A stretch of DNA of 7,332 nt, taken from NCBI GenBank assembly GCA_023511475.1, contig JAIMBM010000142.1, positions 1 through 7,332 of the forward strand, given 5' to 3'. The notes under the pieces were generated by a model that worked only from the letters and a program-made list of their open reading frames with translations, was not told the DNA's origin and did not search any database. The DNA is from Anaerolineae bacterium. Lineage in GTDB: Bacteria > Chloroflexota > Anaerolineae > SpSt-313. Made by a program: the position numbers and the translations under genes. Positions 1-6,534 of this stretch are shown here, in pieces; the stretch's first letter is position 1, and each line of letters starts with the position of its first letter.

Positions 1-1
1 G

Positions 2-433
2 GAACTCGGTCCCTCCCAGCCGGAGGCGTTCCTGAAAGCCTGCGCCGCCGTGCTGCGGCCGGACGCACGCCTCGTCGTCACCGCCGGGAGGCACGGCGCC
101 TACGCTTACGAATCCGGCACCTGGGAGTATTGTCCTGCCGCTCAGGTGCCTGTGGTCTCGACGGCAGGTGCGGGAGACGCGTTGCTGGCGGGCGTGCTCG
201 TTGGCCTGGCGGCGGGGCTTCCCCTTGTCATGAACCGGGCCCGGAGGACCACACTGGCGGACCACCCTCTGGCAAGCGCCCTGGATCTCGGCACGCTGCT
301 GGCGGCTTTTGGCGTCACCTCTCCCCACACGATCCCCCCAGAAGTCAGTGCCGGTCGCCTCGCTGCCTTTGCCGATGAGATCGGGTTGCAGCTGAGCGAC
401 CGGCTGAGCAGGCTGTTCCCTGGGCGCTCCTGA
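2..433 (+). CDS. PfkB/ribokinase-family carbohydrate kinase, C-terminal part (5' end outside window)
   Basis: The frame is open from base 2, so only the last 143 residues are visible. The fragment carries the ATP-side hallmark of the PfkB fold: the segment VTAGRHGAYAY (fragment residues 26-36), then STAGAGDALLAGVLVGL (53-69). The latter includes the GAGD anion hole (56-59), and Asp59 is the expected catalytic base. Family knowledge: such kinases phosphorylate sugars or nucleosides with ATP in the cytoplasm. The tail runs about 75 residues past GAGD and includes LGTLLAAFGVTSPHTIPPE, a helix-plus-VTSPHTI pattern that I recall from PfkB proteins of uncultured bacteria, so the C-terminus looks intact. 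The substrate cannot be read from this part. The gene converges on the minus-strand methyltransferase train and is not in its operon; the two stop codons are about 165 bases apart. Confidence 0.88.
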   Translation, partial: ELGPSQPEAFLKACAAVLRPDARLVVTAGRHGAYAYESGTWEYCPAAQVPVVSTAGAGDALLAGVLVGLAAGLPLVMNRARRTTLADHPLASALDLGTLLAAFGVTSPHTIPPEVSAGRLAAFADEIGLQLSDRLSRLFPGRS

Positions 434-483
434 ACACTTGGGGCGGATCTGGTACCCGCACGGTCCTGAGTTCACGGCAGCGA

Positions 484-526
484 CCCCTCTCCCAGGAGGA
501 GAGGTCATGTCCTCCGAGGAGAGGGG
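484..526. terminator. Long two-part hairpin between convergent genes, candidate transcript end
   Basis: A perfect 9-bp inverted repeat, CCCCTCTCC (484-492) with GGAGAGGGG (518-526), encloses a second 6-bp repeat, GGAGGA (495-500) with TCCTCC (510-515). The two are separated by a 2x2 internal loop and capped by a 9-base loop. It lies between the stop codon of the plus-strand kinase and that of minus-strand gene E, where a bidirectional terminator would be expected. Neither strand has a T-run after the stem, so it is not a textbook intrinsic terminator. It may instead protect 3' ends or assist factor-dependent termination. The structure is directly visible; the role is inferred from position. 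Confidence 0.42.
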
Positions 527-598
527 CGTGTGACGTGGGAAGCGTGGCAGCAGTGCTGGTCAAGCCGGTTGCGAAGGCCGCCCATGCGGCTGCAGCCA

Positions 599-1675
599 CT
601 AGTACCGGCCTAACTCCCTGACGAGCCTGACGATCCGCCGATAGTTCTCCAGACTGACGGTATCGGCGATGCTGTGGTCGGAGGAGAAGATGTAGCCGCC
701 GTTCTCCATGACTACCGGCAGGACTCGGCGAATGTCCTCTTCGTACTCCTCGGGGTTGCTCCAGCGCCGGACGTCGAACCCACCATGCAGGACGAGTCTA
801 TCCCCGTAAGCCCGCTTCACCGCGGCCGGGTCCATGCCCGCCTTGACCTCGAGGGGATGGAGCGCGTCGATGCCCATCTCGATGAGCTCTGGCAGCAGGG
901 GGGTGATGTTGCCGCAGCAGTGCAACTCGATCTTGATGCCCTTGGAGTGGGCCCAGTCGATGGCGCGTTGCTGGTAGGGCTTGATCAGCTCCCGGTACAT
1001 CCGCGGCGAGAAAAAGAGGCCGTTGCGGTAGGCCATGTCATCGAACCAGAGGAGCTGGTCGAAGGTATAGCCGGCGTCCCACATCATGTCCATGAGGGCG
1101 ATCGCCAGGTCGAGCTGGGTGTTGAACATGTCGACACACCACTCGGGCTCCTCGGCGAGGGCCAGCATGGTCCGCTCGGTGCCGCACATCCGGGTGTTGA
1201 CGATGTCGAAGCCGAACCATGGGGCCATGACGATCCATGCCCCTTGCTCGCGCCAGGAGCGATAGTGCTGCTCCAGCCGCCCCCAGTCGATACGGTCGCG
1301 GGTTGGAGCCATGCGCTCCTTTGCCTTGCGCCAGCTATCAGGGTCCCTGATCTCAAAGTCGAGGTCCTGCGGCGTGGTGCTGACCGGCTTAAAGTTCTTG
1401 ACGGTGACGCCCCACTCATTCCTCTCGATCCTGTAGCTATCGGTCTCCTCGATCACGATCTTCTCAAAGCGGGGGCTTGTGTCCAGCATCTCGTTGCTGA
1501 GCCAGATGATCCGGTCGAGGTCTAGGTAGGCAATAAGGTCGACGTCTGTCGGGAGCCCCTCGCTCCGCCATCGTTCATAGGTGGACTCCCAGATCCAGTC
1601 GGTCACGGGGACGCAATCTGCATCTCGATGCTCAAACATGCGAGTCACCCGCTCGTGCGTCGTCAGCTTCGCCAT
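599..1675 (-). CDS. URO-D/methylcobamide-methyltransferase superfamily protein (gene E)
   Basis: A 358-residue protein, the usual length for this TIM-barrel superfamily. It starts with the common opening TTHERVTRMFEHRDADCVPV (residues 5-24). It has an acidic loop WFDDM (210-214) followed by SPRMYRELIKPYQQ, then LHCCGN (251-256) with the zinc-type pair His252/Cys254, and ends with GGYIFSSDHSI (326-336). His334 occupies the position where MtaA/MtbA-type enzymes have the third zinc ligand, Cys. The HemE motif RQAGRY is missing, so haem synthesis is unlikely. Inferred role: methyl transfer to or from a corrinoid protein, substrate unknown. AAGGAG at 1686-1691, 10 bases before the ATG, supports the start. 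It is the last gene of the train, 76 bases after gene D, and ends with TAG, whereas A to D end with TGA. Confidence 0.88.
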   Translation of the reverse strand: MAKLTTHERVTRMFEHRDADCVPVTDWIWESTYERWRSEGLPTDVDLIAYLDLDRIIWLSNEMLDTSPRFEKIVIEETDSYRIERNEWGVTVKNFKPVSTTPQDLDFEIRDPDSWRKAKERMAPTRDRIDWGRLEQHYRSWREQGAWIVMAPWFGFDIVNTRMCGTERTMLALAEEPEWCVDMFNTQLDLAIALMDMMWDAGYTFDQLLWFDDMAYRNGLFFSPRMYRELIKPYQQRAIDWAHSKGIKIELHCCGNITPLLPELIEMGIDALHPLEVKAGMDPAAVKRAYGDRLVLHGGFDVRRWSNPEEYEEDIRRVLPVVMENGGYIFSSDHSIADTVSLENYRRIVRLVRELGRY

Positions 1676-1685
1676 GGGTAGCTTG

Positions 1686-1691
1686 CTCCTT
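1686..1691 (-). promoter_or_regulatory. Ribosome-binding site of gene E
   Basis: AAGGAG on the minus strand, 10 bases before the ATG at 1675. It lies inside the 76-base gap after gene D. No promoter-like pair of hexamers is evident in that gap, so gene E is probably read from the same transcript. Confidence 0.6.
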
Positions 1692-1751
1692 CGCTCTGGT
1701 CACACGGGCCGGGCTATGGGCCCCTCCGATCGGCTCCTGTGGATTGGCGGG

Positions 1752-2855
1752 TCATCCGTAGATGCCCACCTGTATCGCCTCATCAAGCATGGCCAGATAG
1801 TTGCGGACCGGGATATAGTTGGCCACGCTGTTCCCCGTGCCAAAGGCGTAACCGCCGCCCGGCATACAGGCCTCCAACACCCGGCGGGTGTAGGCTCGGA
1901 CCTGCTCTGGATCGGACCGGACGAGAAAGTCGACGTCCACTCCCCCGAGTATGGCGACCCGGTCTCCGTAGAGTCGCTTCGCCTCGGTGACGGGAAGGTA
2001 GGTGTCCTCGAACGAGTGCTTCCCGTCGATCCCTACGTCGTCAATGAGATCGTCCATGACGGCACGCAGGTCACCGCAGGAGTGCAACAGGAACGGCAGC
2101 CCATGTTCGTGAGCGGTCTGCACAAGCCGGCGCTGCCTCGGGAAGACGTACCGGCGGAGATGATCTGGGTGCACCATGGTGCCACCGCGGTGCCCCATGT
2201 CATCGCCGAGGAAGACCGCCCCAACCTGCGGATGGTCGCAAATGGTTGCATAGATCGAGGCCAGCAGGTCGCCGATGCGCTCGAACATGGCCTCGATCAA
2301 CTCCGGGTCGTCGTAGAGGGCCACAGCAAAGGGCGCGTAGCCCATGAGCCACATGACGTATTCCAGCACCCCCGCCGTCGTGGCCACGACCTTCATGCCG
2401 TCCGGCAGATTGTTGGCCACATACTCGAGCTCGAAGTAGTCGACGTCCTCCGGCCTGGGCCACGGGTACGCCTCAAAGTCGGCCATGGAGCCGATGACGC
2501 CCTCAGACTCGTTGACCCAACCTCGCTTGACCCGGCTCAGCTCAGCCGTGTCATCCGCCTGCAGACGGGACATGGCAAGCGGCGGATGCGTCCCCGCCCA
2601 TACATAGTCGAACCCGACCTTCTGGCAGAAGCGAATGCGCTGGTCCAGGCGCGCCCGGTAAGCCTCGCGGTCGGCCGGCGTCGCCGGAAGCGGGGCAAGC
2701 GGCTCATTGAGCACGGCTGCGATGACCTCGGCGTCTGCAAACAGCTCGATGAAGGGCACCCTGTCGGGTAGTCCATCACGTCGCAAGACCCTGAGCAGGC
2801 GCGTGAAATCGGGTCTCACGTGTGGCCACAGCGATACGACGTCTCCGATTGACAT
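1752..2855 (-). CDS. URO-D superfamily protein with Asn at the third zinc-ligand position (gene D)
   Basis: A 367-residue protein of the URO-D fold. Visible landmarks are DRVPFIELFAD (31-41), the acidic loop LGDDMGHRGG (216-225) followed by a His-Pro (229-230), LLHSCGDL (256-263) with the His258/Cys260 pair, GIDGKHSFED (275-284), LGGVDVDFL (303-311), and GGGYAFGTGNSV (333-344). The GIDxKHSFED and GGVDVD strings mark a recognisable URO-D subfamily whose reaction is, as far as I recall, unassigned. Asn342 sits where genes A, B, C and E have His and classical MtaA-type enzymes have Cys. Zinc binding may therefore be altered, or this member may act on something else. A purine-rich stretch AGAGGT (2866-2871) lies 10 bases before the ATG; a second one, GAGGG, directly abuts the start. 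It lies 84 bases after gene C. Confidence 0.88.
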   Translation of the reverse strand: MSIGDVVSLWPHVRPDFTRLLRVLRRDGLPDRVPFIELFADAEVIAAVLNEPLAPLPATPADREAYRARLDQRIRFCQKVGFDYVWAGTHPPLAMSRLQADDTAELSRVKRGWVNESEGVIGSMADFEAYPWPRPEDVDYFELEYVANNLPDGMKVVATTAGVLEYVMWLMGYAPFAVALYDDPELIEAMFERIGDLLASIYATICDHPQVGAVFLGDDMGHRGGTMVHPDHLRRYVFPRQRRLVQTAHEHGLPFLLHSCGDLRAVMDDLIDDVGIDGKHSFEDTYLPVTEAKRLYGDRVAILGGVDVDFLVRSDPEQVRAYTRRVLEACMPGGGYAFGTGNSVANYIPVRNYLAMLDEAIQVGIYG

Positions 2856-2939
2856 CCCTCAGCTAACCTCTCCCAGTCTCACATACAGCATCAGGCCTGT
2901 CGCGGCCCGCAGTTACGACAGAAACCCTCACACTCACGG
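2856..2939 (-). other. 84-base gap between genes C and D
   Basis: Apart from the purine-rich ribosome-binding site of gene D near its end (2866-2871), I see no strong hairpin, T-run or promoter-like element here. Read-through from gene C into gene D is plausible. Confidence 0.4.
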
Positions 2940-4007
2940 TCAGTACACGCCGTACTCCATGATCGTCTCGAGCATCGCGACATAGTTCTCCGGGTTGACG
3001 ATGCTCGTGATCGAGTGGCTCGATGCGCAGACGTAGCCGCCATTGTACGCCAGGCGGTCGATGTGCTCCTTGGTCTCACGCACCACGTCGTCGACGGTAC
3101 CAAAGGAGAGGCACCCCGGCACCTCGATGTTGCCGATCAGGCAGATGCGATCCCCGTACTGGCGCTTCAGGGCATAGATGTCGTTGCAGTTGGGCTGGAC
3201 CGGCTGGATCGCACACAACCCCAACTGCATGAGCCAGGGAATGACGTGGGTCAGATTCCCGCAGCAGTGGAAGGCCATCGGGATGCCGCGCGCCTTGATG
3301 GGCTCAACGATGTGGGCGACGCGCGGGACCCAAAGCTCCTCCATCATCCTCGGATGCAGGATTGTGCCGTTGTTGTCCGCGATGTCATCGCCGATGTACA
3401 CGAAATCAACATCGAGGTCGGCCACTGCTTCCGCCATGGCGCGGGCGTCTCGGGTATAGTGGTCGAGCAGGTGCAGGACCAGTTTGGGGTCGTCGTAAAT
3501 CATGTAGGCAAGCCCGTCGATGCCGAGGGCCTCGTACGTCTCCGTGAATGGGGCAAAAAACACCGGGGCGACGCCAACGCCGGTTCCGCGCGCCGCGTCG
3601 ATGTACGCCTGCACGATCCGCGCCCTGTCCTCGACCGGCACCGGAGGCCGCAGCTTCTCCAGGTCCCCCCACCCTTTGATGGTGCCGCGCTCGGCGGGGC
3701 CGATGGTGCCAGCGTAGATACAGTTGATGCCCATCGCCTCGTTCGGCCACTTTTGGCACAGCTCGAGATAGTCCGCCGGCCAAAGCGCCCAACTCGTCGC
3801 TTCGGGGTAGAACTGCCCCGTCCGCAGCCTGTACTCCTCACGCTCCGCCGGGAGGAGCTGGCCGTAGTCGAGGTAGGGCACTTTGCGGCCCATGAGGTAC
3901 TCGAGTGTGGGCGATTCGATCGCCAGCTCCCAATGGGGGACGCGGTCAGCCTTCTGGATGCGGAAAGCGGCCAACAGCCTCCCGATATCCGGGTCTCGCA
4001 ATCCCAT
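2940..4007 (-). CDS. URO-D/methylcobamide-methyltransferase superfamily protein, tandem duplicate (gene C)
   Basis: A 355-residue protein, colinear without gaps with gene B and differing at about 47 positions by hand count (about 87% identity). Landmarks are ADRVPHWELAIESPTL (20-35), the acidic loop YIGDDIADNNG (204-214) followed by LHPRMMEELWVPR, AFHCCGNLTHVIPW (245-258) with His247/Cys249, and GGYVCASSHSITSIV (323-337) with His331 at the third-ligand position. The HemE RQAGRY motif is absent. Inferred role: zinc-dependent methyl transfer with a corrinoid partner. The two copies might serve related substrates or form a heteromer. The ATG is preceded by GAGGTGAAGG, which contains the stop codon of gene B, so translation of C is probably coupled to B. 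The cysteine complement differs from B at a few sites: Cys265 here is Ala in B, and Gly114 here is Cys in B. Confidence 0.9.
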   Translation of the reverse strand: MGLRDPDIGRLLAAFRIQKADRVPHWELAIESPTLEYLMGRKVPYLDYGQLLPAEREEYRLRTGQFYPEATSWALWPADYLELCQKWPNEAMGINCIYAGTIGPAERGTIKGWGDLEKLRPPVPVEDRARIVQAYIDAARGTGVGVAPVFFAPFTETYEALGIDGLAYMIYDDPKLVLHLLDHYTRDARAMAEAVADLDVDFVYIGDDIADNNGTILHPRMMEELWVPRVAHIVEPIKARGIPMAFHCCGNLTHVIPWLMQLGLCAIQPVQPNCNDIYALKRQYGDRICLIGNIEVPGCLSFGTVDDVVRETKEHIDRLAYNGGYVCASSHSITSIVNPENYVAMLETIMEYGVY

Positions 4008-4020
4008 GTTCCTTCACCTC
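4008..4020 (-). promoter_or_regulatory. Ribosome-binding site of gene C overlapping the stop codon of gene B
   Basis: On the minus strand the junction reads GAGGTGAAGGAAC then ATG. The Shine-Dalgarno core GAGGTG (4015-4020) overlaps the TGA stop of gene B (4016-4014), and only 6 bases separate that stop from the ATG of gene C. This arrangement is typical of translational coupling and would keep the output of the two duplicates linked. Confidence 0.75.
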
Positions 4021-5090
4021 GCCTGGTAGACCCCATAGTTCATGATCGTCTCAAGCATGGCCACATAGTTCTCCGGCTTGACGATGCTCGTTATCGAGTG
4101 GCTCGATGCGCAGACGTAGCCGCCATTGTAGGCCAGGCGGTCGATGTGCTCCTTCGTCTCGCGCACCACGTCGTCGACGGTACCGAAGGAGAGGCACCCC
4201 GGCACCTCGATGTTGCCGATAAAGCAAATCTGATCGCCGTACTGATACTTCAGGGCATAGATGTCGTTGCAGTTCGGCTGGACCGGGTGTACGGCCGCAA
4301 ACCCAAGCTGGATGAGCCAGGGTATGACATGGGTGAGGTTCCCACAGCAATGGAAGGCCATGGGGATGCCGCGCGCCTTGATGGGCTCGATGACGTAGGC
4401 GAGGCGCGGGAGCCACAGCTCCTCCATCATCCTCGGATGCAGGAAGGTACCGTTGTTATCGGCGATGTCGTCGCCGATGTAGACAAAGTCGATGTCGAGG
4501 TCAACGACCGCCTCGGCCATGGCCCGCGCATCACGCGTGTAGAGGTCGAGCAGGTGCACCACGAGTGCCCGATCGTCGTACACCTTGTAGGCGAGACCGT
4601 CGATCCCAAGGGCCTCGTAGGTCTCGGTGAAGGGGGCGAAGAACGCCGGAGCGACCCCCACGCCGGTGCCGCGGGCCGCTTCGATGTACGCCTGCACGAC
4701 ACGCGCCCGATCCTCCACCGGTGTTGGCGGACGCAGGCGCTCGAGGTCGCACCAGTCTTTGACCGTTCCGCGCTCACCCGGCCCGATGGTGCCCGCATAG
4801 ATGCAGTTGACGCCCATTGCCTCGTTCGGCCACCGCTGGCACAGCTCCAAATAGTCCTCCGGCAACAGGGCCCAACTGCTTGCCTCGGGATAGAACTGCC
4901 CGGTTTCGACGCGATAGGCTTCCTGCTCAGCCGGCAGGAGCTGCCCATAGTCCAGGTAAGGCACGCGCCGGCCCATCAGGTAGTCCAGCGTGGGAGACTC
5001 GATCTCCAGCTCCCAGTGGGGCACTCGATCAGCCTTCTCTATCCGAAACGCAGCAAGCAGTCGTCCGATATCTGGATCGTATAGTCCCAT
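4014..5090 (-). CDS. URO-D/methylcobamide-methyltransferase superfamily protein, tandem duplicate (gene B)
   Basis: A 358-residue paralogue of gene C with the same landmarks at the same positions: ADRVPHWELEIESPTL (20-35), YIGDDIADNNG (204-214), AFHCCGNLTHVIPW (245-258) with His247/Cys249, and GGYVCASSHSITSIV (323-337) with His331. The start at 5090 is chosen for two reasons. It matches the first residues of gene C (MGLxDPDIGRLLAAF), and AAGGAA at 5097-5102 lies 6 bases upstream. An in-frame extension to 5213 would overlap gene A and a hairpin. The protein ends in an extra QAR that gene C lacks, because its stop lies inside the ribosome-binding site of C. Probable role: corrinoid-linked methyl transfer; the substrate is unknown. 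Confidence 0.9.
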   Translation of the reverse strand: MGLYDPDIGRLLAAFRIEKADRVPHWELEIESPTLDYLMGRRVPYLDYGQLLPAEQEAYRVETGQFYPEASSWALLPEDYLELCQRWPNEAMGVNCIYAGTIGPGERGTVKDWCDLERLRPPTPVEDRARVVQAYIEAARGTGVGVAPAFFAPFTETYEALGIDGLAYKVYDDRALVVHLLDLYTRDARAMAEAVVDLDIDFVYIGDDIADNNGTFLHPRMMEELWLPRLAYVIEPIKARGIPMAFHCCGNLTHVIPWLIQLGFAAVHPVQPNCNDIYALKYQYGDQICFIGNIEVPGCLSFGTVDDVVRETKEHIDRLAYNGGYVCASSHSITSIVKPENYVAMLETIMNYGVYQAR

Positions 5091-5096
5091 GACTTC

Positions 5097-5102
5097 TTCC
5101 TT
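5097..5102 (-). promoter_or_regulatory. Ribosome-binding site that fixes the start of gene B
   Basis: AAGGAA on the minus strand, 6 bases before the ATG at 5090. It selects this ATG over upstream in-frame starts, the furthest at 5213, which would add 41 residues with no counterpart in gene C. Confidence 0.65.
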
Positions 5103-5134
5103 GCCGCTCGAGGGGCTCCGGAACCCCATCCGCA

Positions 5135-5176
5135 CCACCTGCTGCCTCGGCGGGGCAACCCCGGTGCAGCAGGTGG
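5135..5176. repeat. Nested intergenic hairpin between genes A and B
   Basis: A perfect 11-bp inverted repeat pairs CCACCTGCTGC (5135-5145) with GCAGCAGGTGG (5166-5176). A second stem lies inside the 20-base loop: CGGGG (5151-5155) with CCCCG (5159-5163), around a CAA loop. A smaller hairpin, GGGG (5112-5115) with CCCC (5124-5127), lies between it and gene B. On the transcribed minus strand no U-run follows, so it is not a standard intrinsic terminator. It could be an RNA-stability or processing element that sets different levels for A and the downstream genes. The function is inferred. Confidence 0.6.
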
Positions 5177-5194
5177 CAGGCGGCGGCATCTCCA

Positions 5195-6388
5195 TCAGGA
5201 TGGCAGGCGCCACCCATCCGGATAGCTCCGGAACTCCCTGGCCGCGGCATAGACTGCGTAGGCTTTTTCAGGGGCAGTCTCGGGTGTGATGTTGTGGGTC
5301 CCTGCGAACACGAATCCGCCGTTCGGCGCGAGGATCTCTATGTTCCTGCGCACGTGCTCGCGAATCTCCTCGGGGGTCGCTTTCGGCAGGAAATACTGCG
5401 TCTCGAAGGCGCCGCCCCAGAAGGTGATGTCCTTCCCGAACTCACGCTTGAGGCGCACAAGGTCCATGTCTTTGGCACCGGTCTGTACGGGGTTCAGGGC
5501 ATCAACCCCCATCTCAATATAGTCGGGGATGATGGCATAGACCGATCCGCAGGAGTGGACAAAGAGCTTGGCCTTGGTGTTCGCCTTGATGAAAGAGAAA
5601 AGTCTCTGGTGGTGCGGCTTGATGACCTTGCGGTACAGCTCGGGGCTGATGTAGAGACCGTGCTGCGTGCCCATGTCCTCGCCCTGGCACACCACATCAA
5701 CGATGTCGCCGATGGCCTTGAGCTGGGCGTCCCACAGTGCGATATCGAGGTCCGTGATCTTGCCGAGCAGCTTGTCGGCAAAGCGCCTGTCCCAGTGCAG
5801 GTCGATCAGGAACTGCTCATAGCCACGAGTCCACAGGGCCTGCTCGAAGGGTCCGCCGCACATGATGTCGGCGGTGATGGCGAACTCGGTACTGGCGCGC
5901 AGGGCGAGGGTCTCTTCGCGCAGGCCGGCGACGCGGGCCGGGTCGTGGGGGTCGGGCCAGATGCAGGTGTCGAGGTCGCCGAGCGTCGCGTTCGCCAGGG
6001 CCGGCCCGGCGGGCGAATAATCGAACTCGGCCAGCTGCCAGCGGTTCCCGAACTCGTCATAGAAGTGATCTCCCTTGACGCCCTTGCCGTCCTTCGGCAC
6101 GAACCACGACTGTCGCCCTTCACCGGTATCCGACGGCGGGCGCATGCGGACGGCACGAAAGTCTACCTCAAAGTGCCGCAGAATCTCCTCGCAGGGGACC
6201 ACGACGTCCAGCGCAGGCTGGCTGACGATCTCGTTGCTCGCCGTCACGCCCATGTAGGCTTTGAGCCTCTCATTGCCGATGCGGGAGATTGAAGTGGTGA
6301 CGACACCACCCATGTCGATCGGTACTTTGTCTGGCTCCTGGTGGTTGAGCGTGGTGAGCACCCGCTCGCGCGAGGTCATACTCGCCAT
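5195..6388 (-). CDS. URO-D superfamily protein, long subfamily (gene A)
   Basis: A 397-residue protein, about 40 residues longer than genes B, C and E, and the first URO-D-like gene after the corrinoid protein. It begins with the widespread opening TSRERVLTTLNHQEPDKVPID (5-25). It has the acidic loop QGEDMGTQHGLYISPELYRKVIKP (235-258 region), LFVHSCGSVYAIIPDYIEMG (275-294) with His278/Cys280, WGGAFETQ (324-331), and GGFVFAGTHNITPET (357-371) with His365 in place of the third zinc ligand Cys. The extra length lies between the N-terminal strand and the middle of the barrel, around residues 60-135. The start at 6388 is chosen because GGAGGT (6395-6400) is 6 bases upstream. A GTG at 6394 abuts that site and the ATG at 6379 is too far from it. 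Role inferred: corrinoid-linked methyltransferase; the substrate is unknown. Confidence 0.88.
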   Translation of the reverse strand: MASMTSRERVLTTLNHQEPDKVPIDMGGVVTTSISRIGNERLKAYMGVTASNEIVSQPALDVVVPCEEILRHFEVDFRAVRMRPPSDTGEGRQSWFVPKDGKGVKGDHFYDEFGNRWQLAEFDYSPAGPALANATLGDLDTCIWPDPHDPARVAGLREETLALRASTEFAITADIMCGGPFEQALWTRGYEQFLIDLHWDRRFADKLLGKITDLDIALWDAQLKAIGDIVDVVCQGEDMGTQHGLYISPELYRKVIKPHHQRLFSFIKANTKAKLFVHSCGSVYAIIPDYIEMGVDALNPVQTGAKDMDLVRLKREFGKDITFWGGAFETQYFLPKATPEEIREHVRRNIEILAPNGGFVFAGTHNITPETAPEKAYAVYAAAREFRSYPDGWRLPS

Positions 6389-6394
6389 GGACAC

Positions 6395-6400
6395 ACCTCC
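6395..6400 (-). promoter_or_regulatory. Ribosome-binding site that fixes the start of gene A
   Basis: A full GGAGGT on the minus strand, 6 bases before the ATG at 6388. It is the best Shine-Dalgarno match in the window and rules out the GTG at 6394, which would have no spacer. Confidence 0.75.
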
Positions 6401-6413
6401 GTATCATTCGACT

Positions 6414-6515
6414 CCGCCGGCGGGCGTCACTGGCCTGCCATCCCTCCCGACACCCGCCCTTCAGAGGGGTCGAACGGGGCTGGATCGGGCACCTTGCGCC
6501 AACACCCGCCGGCGG
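6414..6515. repeat. Pair of CCGCCGGCGG palindromes forming an 11-bp inverted repeat in the corrinoid-gene A gap
   Basis: CCGCCGGCGGG at 6414-6424 and its exact reverse complement at 6505-6515 flank 80 bases in the 146-base gap between the corrinoid gene and gene A. Each arm is itself a 10-bp palindrome. The arms could pair in the mRNA leader of gene A, or be two operator-like sites. In such GC-rich DNA a chance origin is possible. No clear promoter hexamers and no cobalamin-riboswitch core were found in the gap. Confidence 0.4.
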
Positions 6516-6534
6516 CCGGCATCGCGTCCTGCCT

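Noticed and set aside
507..533. Eight-codon open frame (MSSEERGV) with an upstream GGAGG on the plus strand
   Set aside because: It lies within and just past the hairpin arms that fully explain the purine-rich sequence; it is too short and has no independent support.
1706..1723. GGGCC/GGCCC 5-bp hairpin between genes D and E
   Set aside because: Too short to stand out at this GC content and not followed by a U-run.
674..2771. Plus-strand open frames (674-1525 and 1581-2771) opposite genes E and D
   Set aside because: Antisense shadows of minus-strand URO-D-like genes; the second spans an intergenic gap and parts of two genes, and neither shows motifs.
3015..5084. Long plus-strand open frame of 689 codons opposite genes B and C
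   Set aside because: It is the antisense shadow of two GC-rich paralogous genes; its translation has no recognisable domain, while the minus-strand proteins show clear family motifs.
5091..5213. 41-codon N-terminal extension of gene B up to position 5213
   Set aside because: It overlaps the end of gene A, runs through a hairpin, has no counterpart in paralogue C, and the ATG at 5090 has a well-placed ribosome-binding site.
5115..5234. GCTCCGGAAC repeated at 5115-5124 and 5225-5234
   Set aside because: Only two 10-base copies, one of them inside the coding sequence of gene A; plausible chance in GC-rich DNA.
599..6388. Annotation of the five genes as HemE (haem biosynthesis)
   Set aside because: The N-terminal RQAGRY-type substrate motif of HemE is absent from all five, and they sit with a corrinoid protein and not with haem genes.
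6389..6394. GTG start for gene A at 6394
   Set aside because: The GGAGGT site directly abuts it, leaving no spacer; the ATG at 6388 has the proper 6-base spacing.
6389..6534. Cobalamin riboswitch before gene A
   Set aside because: A minus-strand stretch is loosely reminiscent of the B12-box end (GGCAGGCCAGTG), but the conserved riboswitch core is not found, so the resemblance is not enough.
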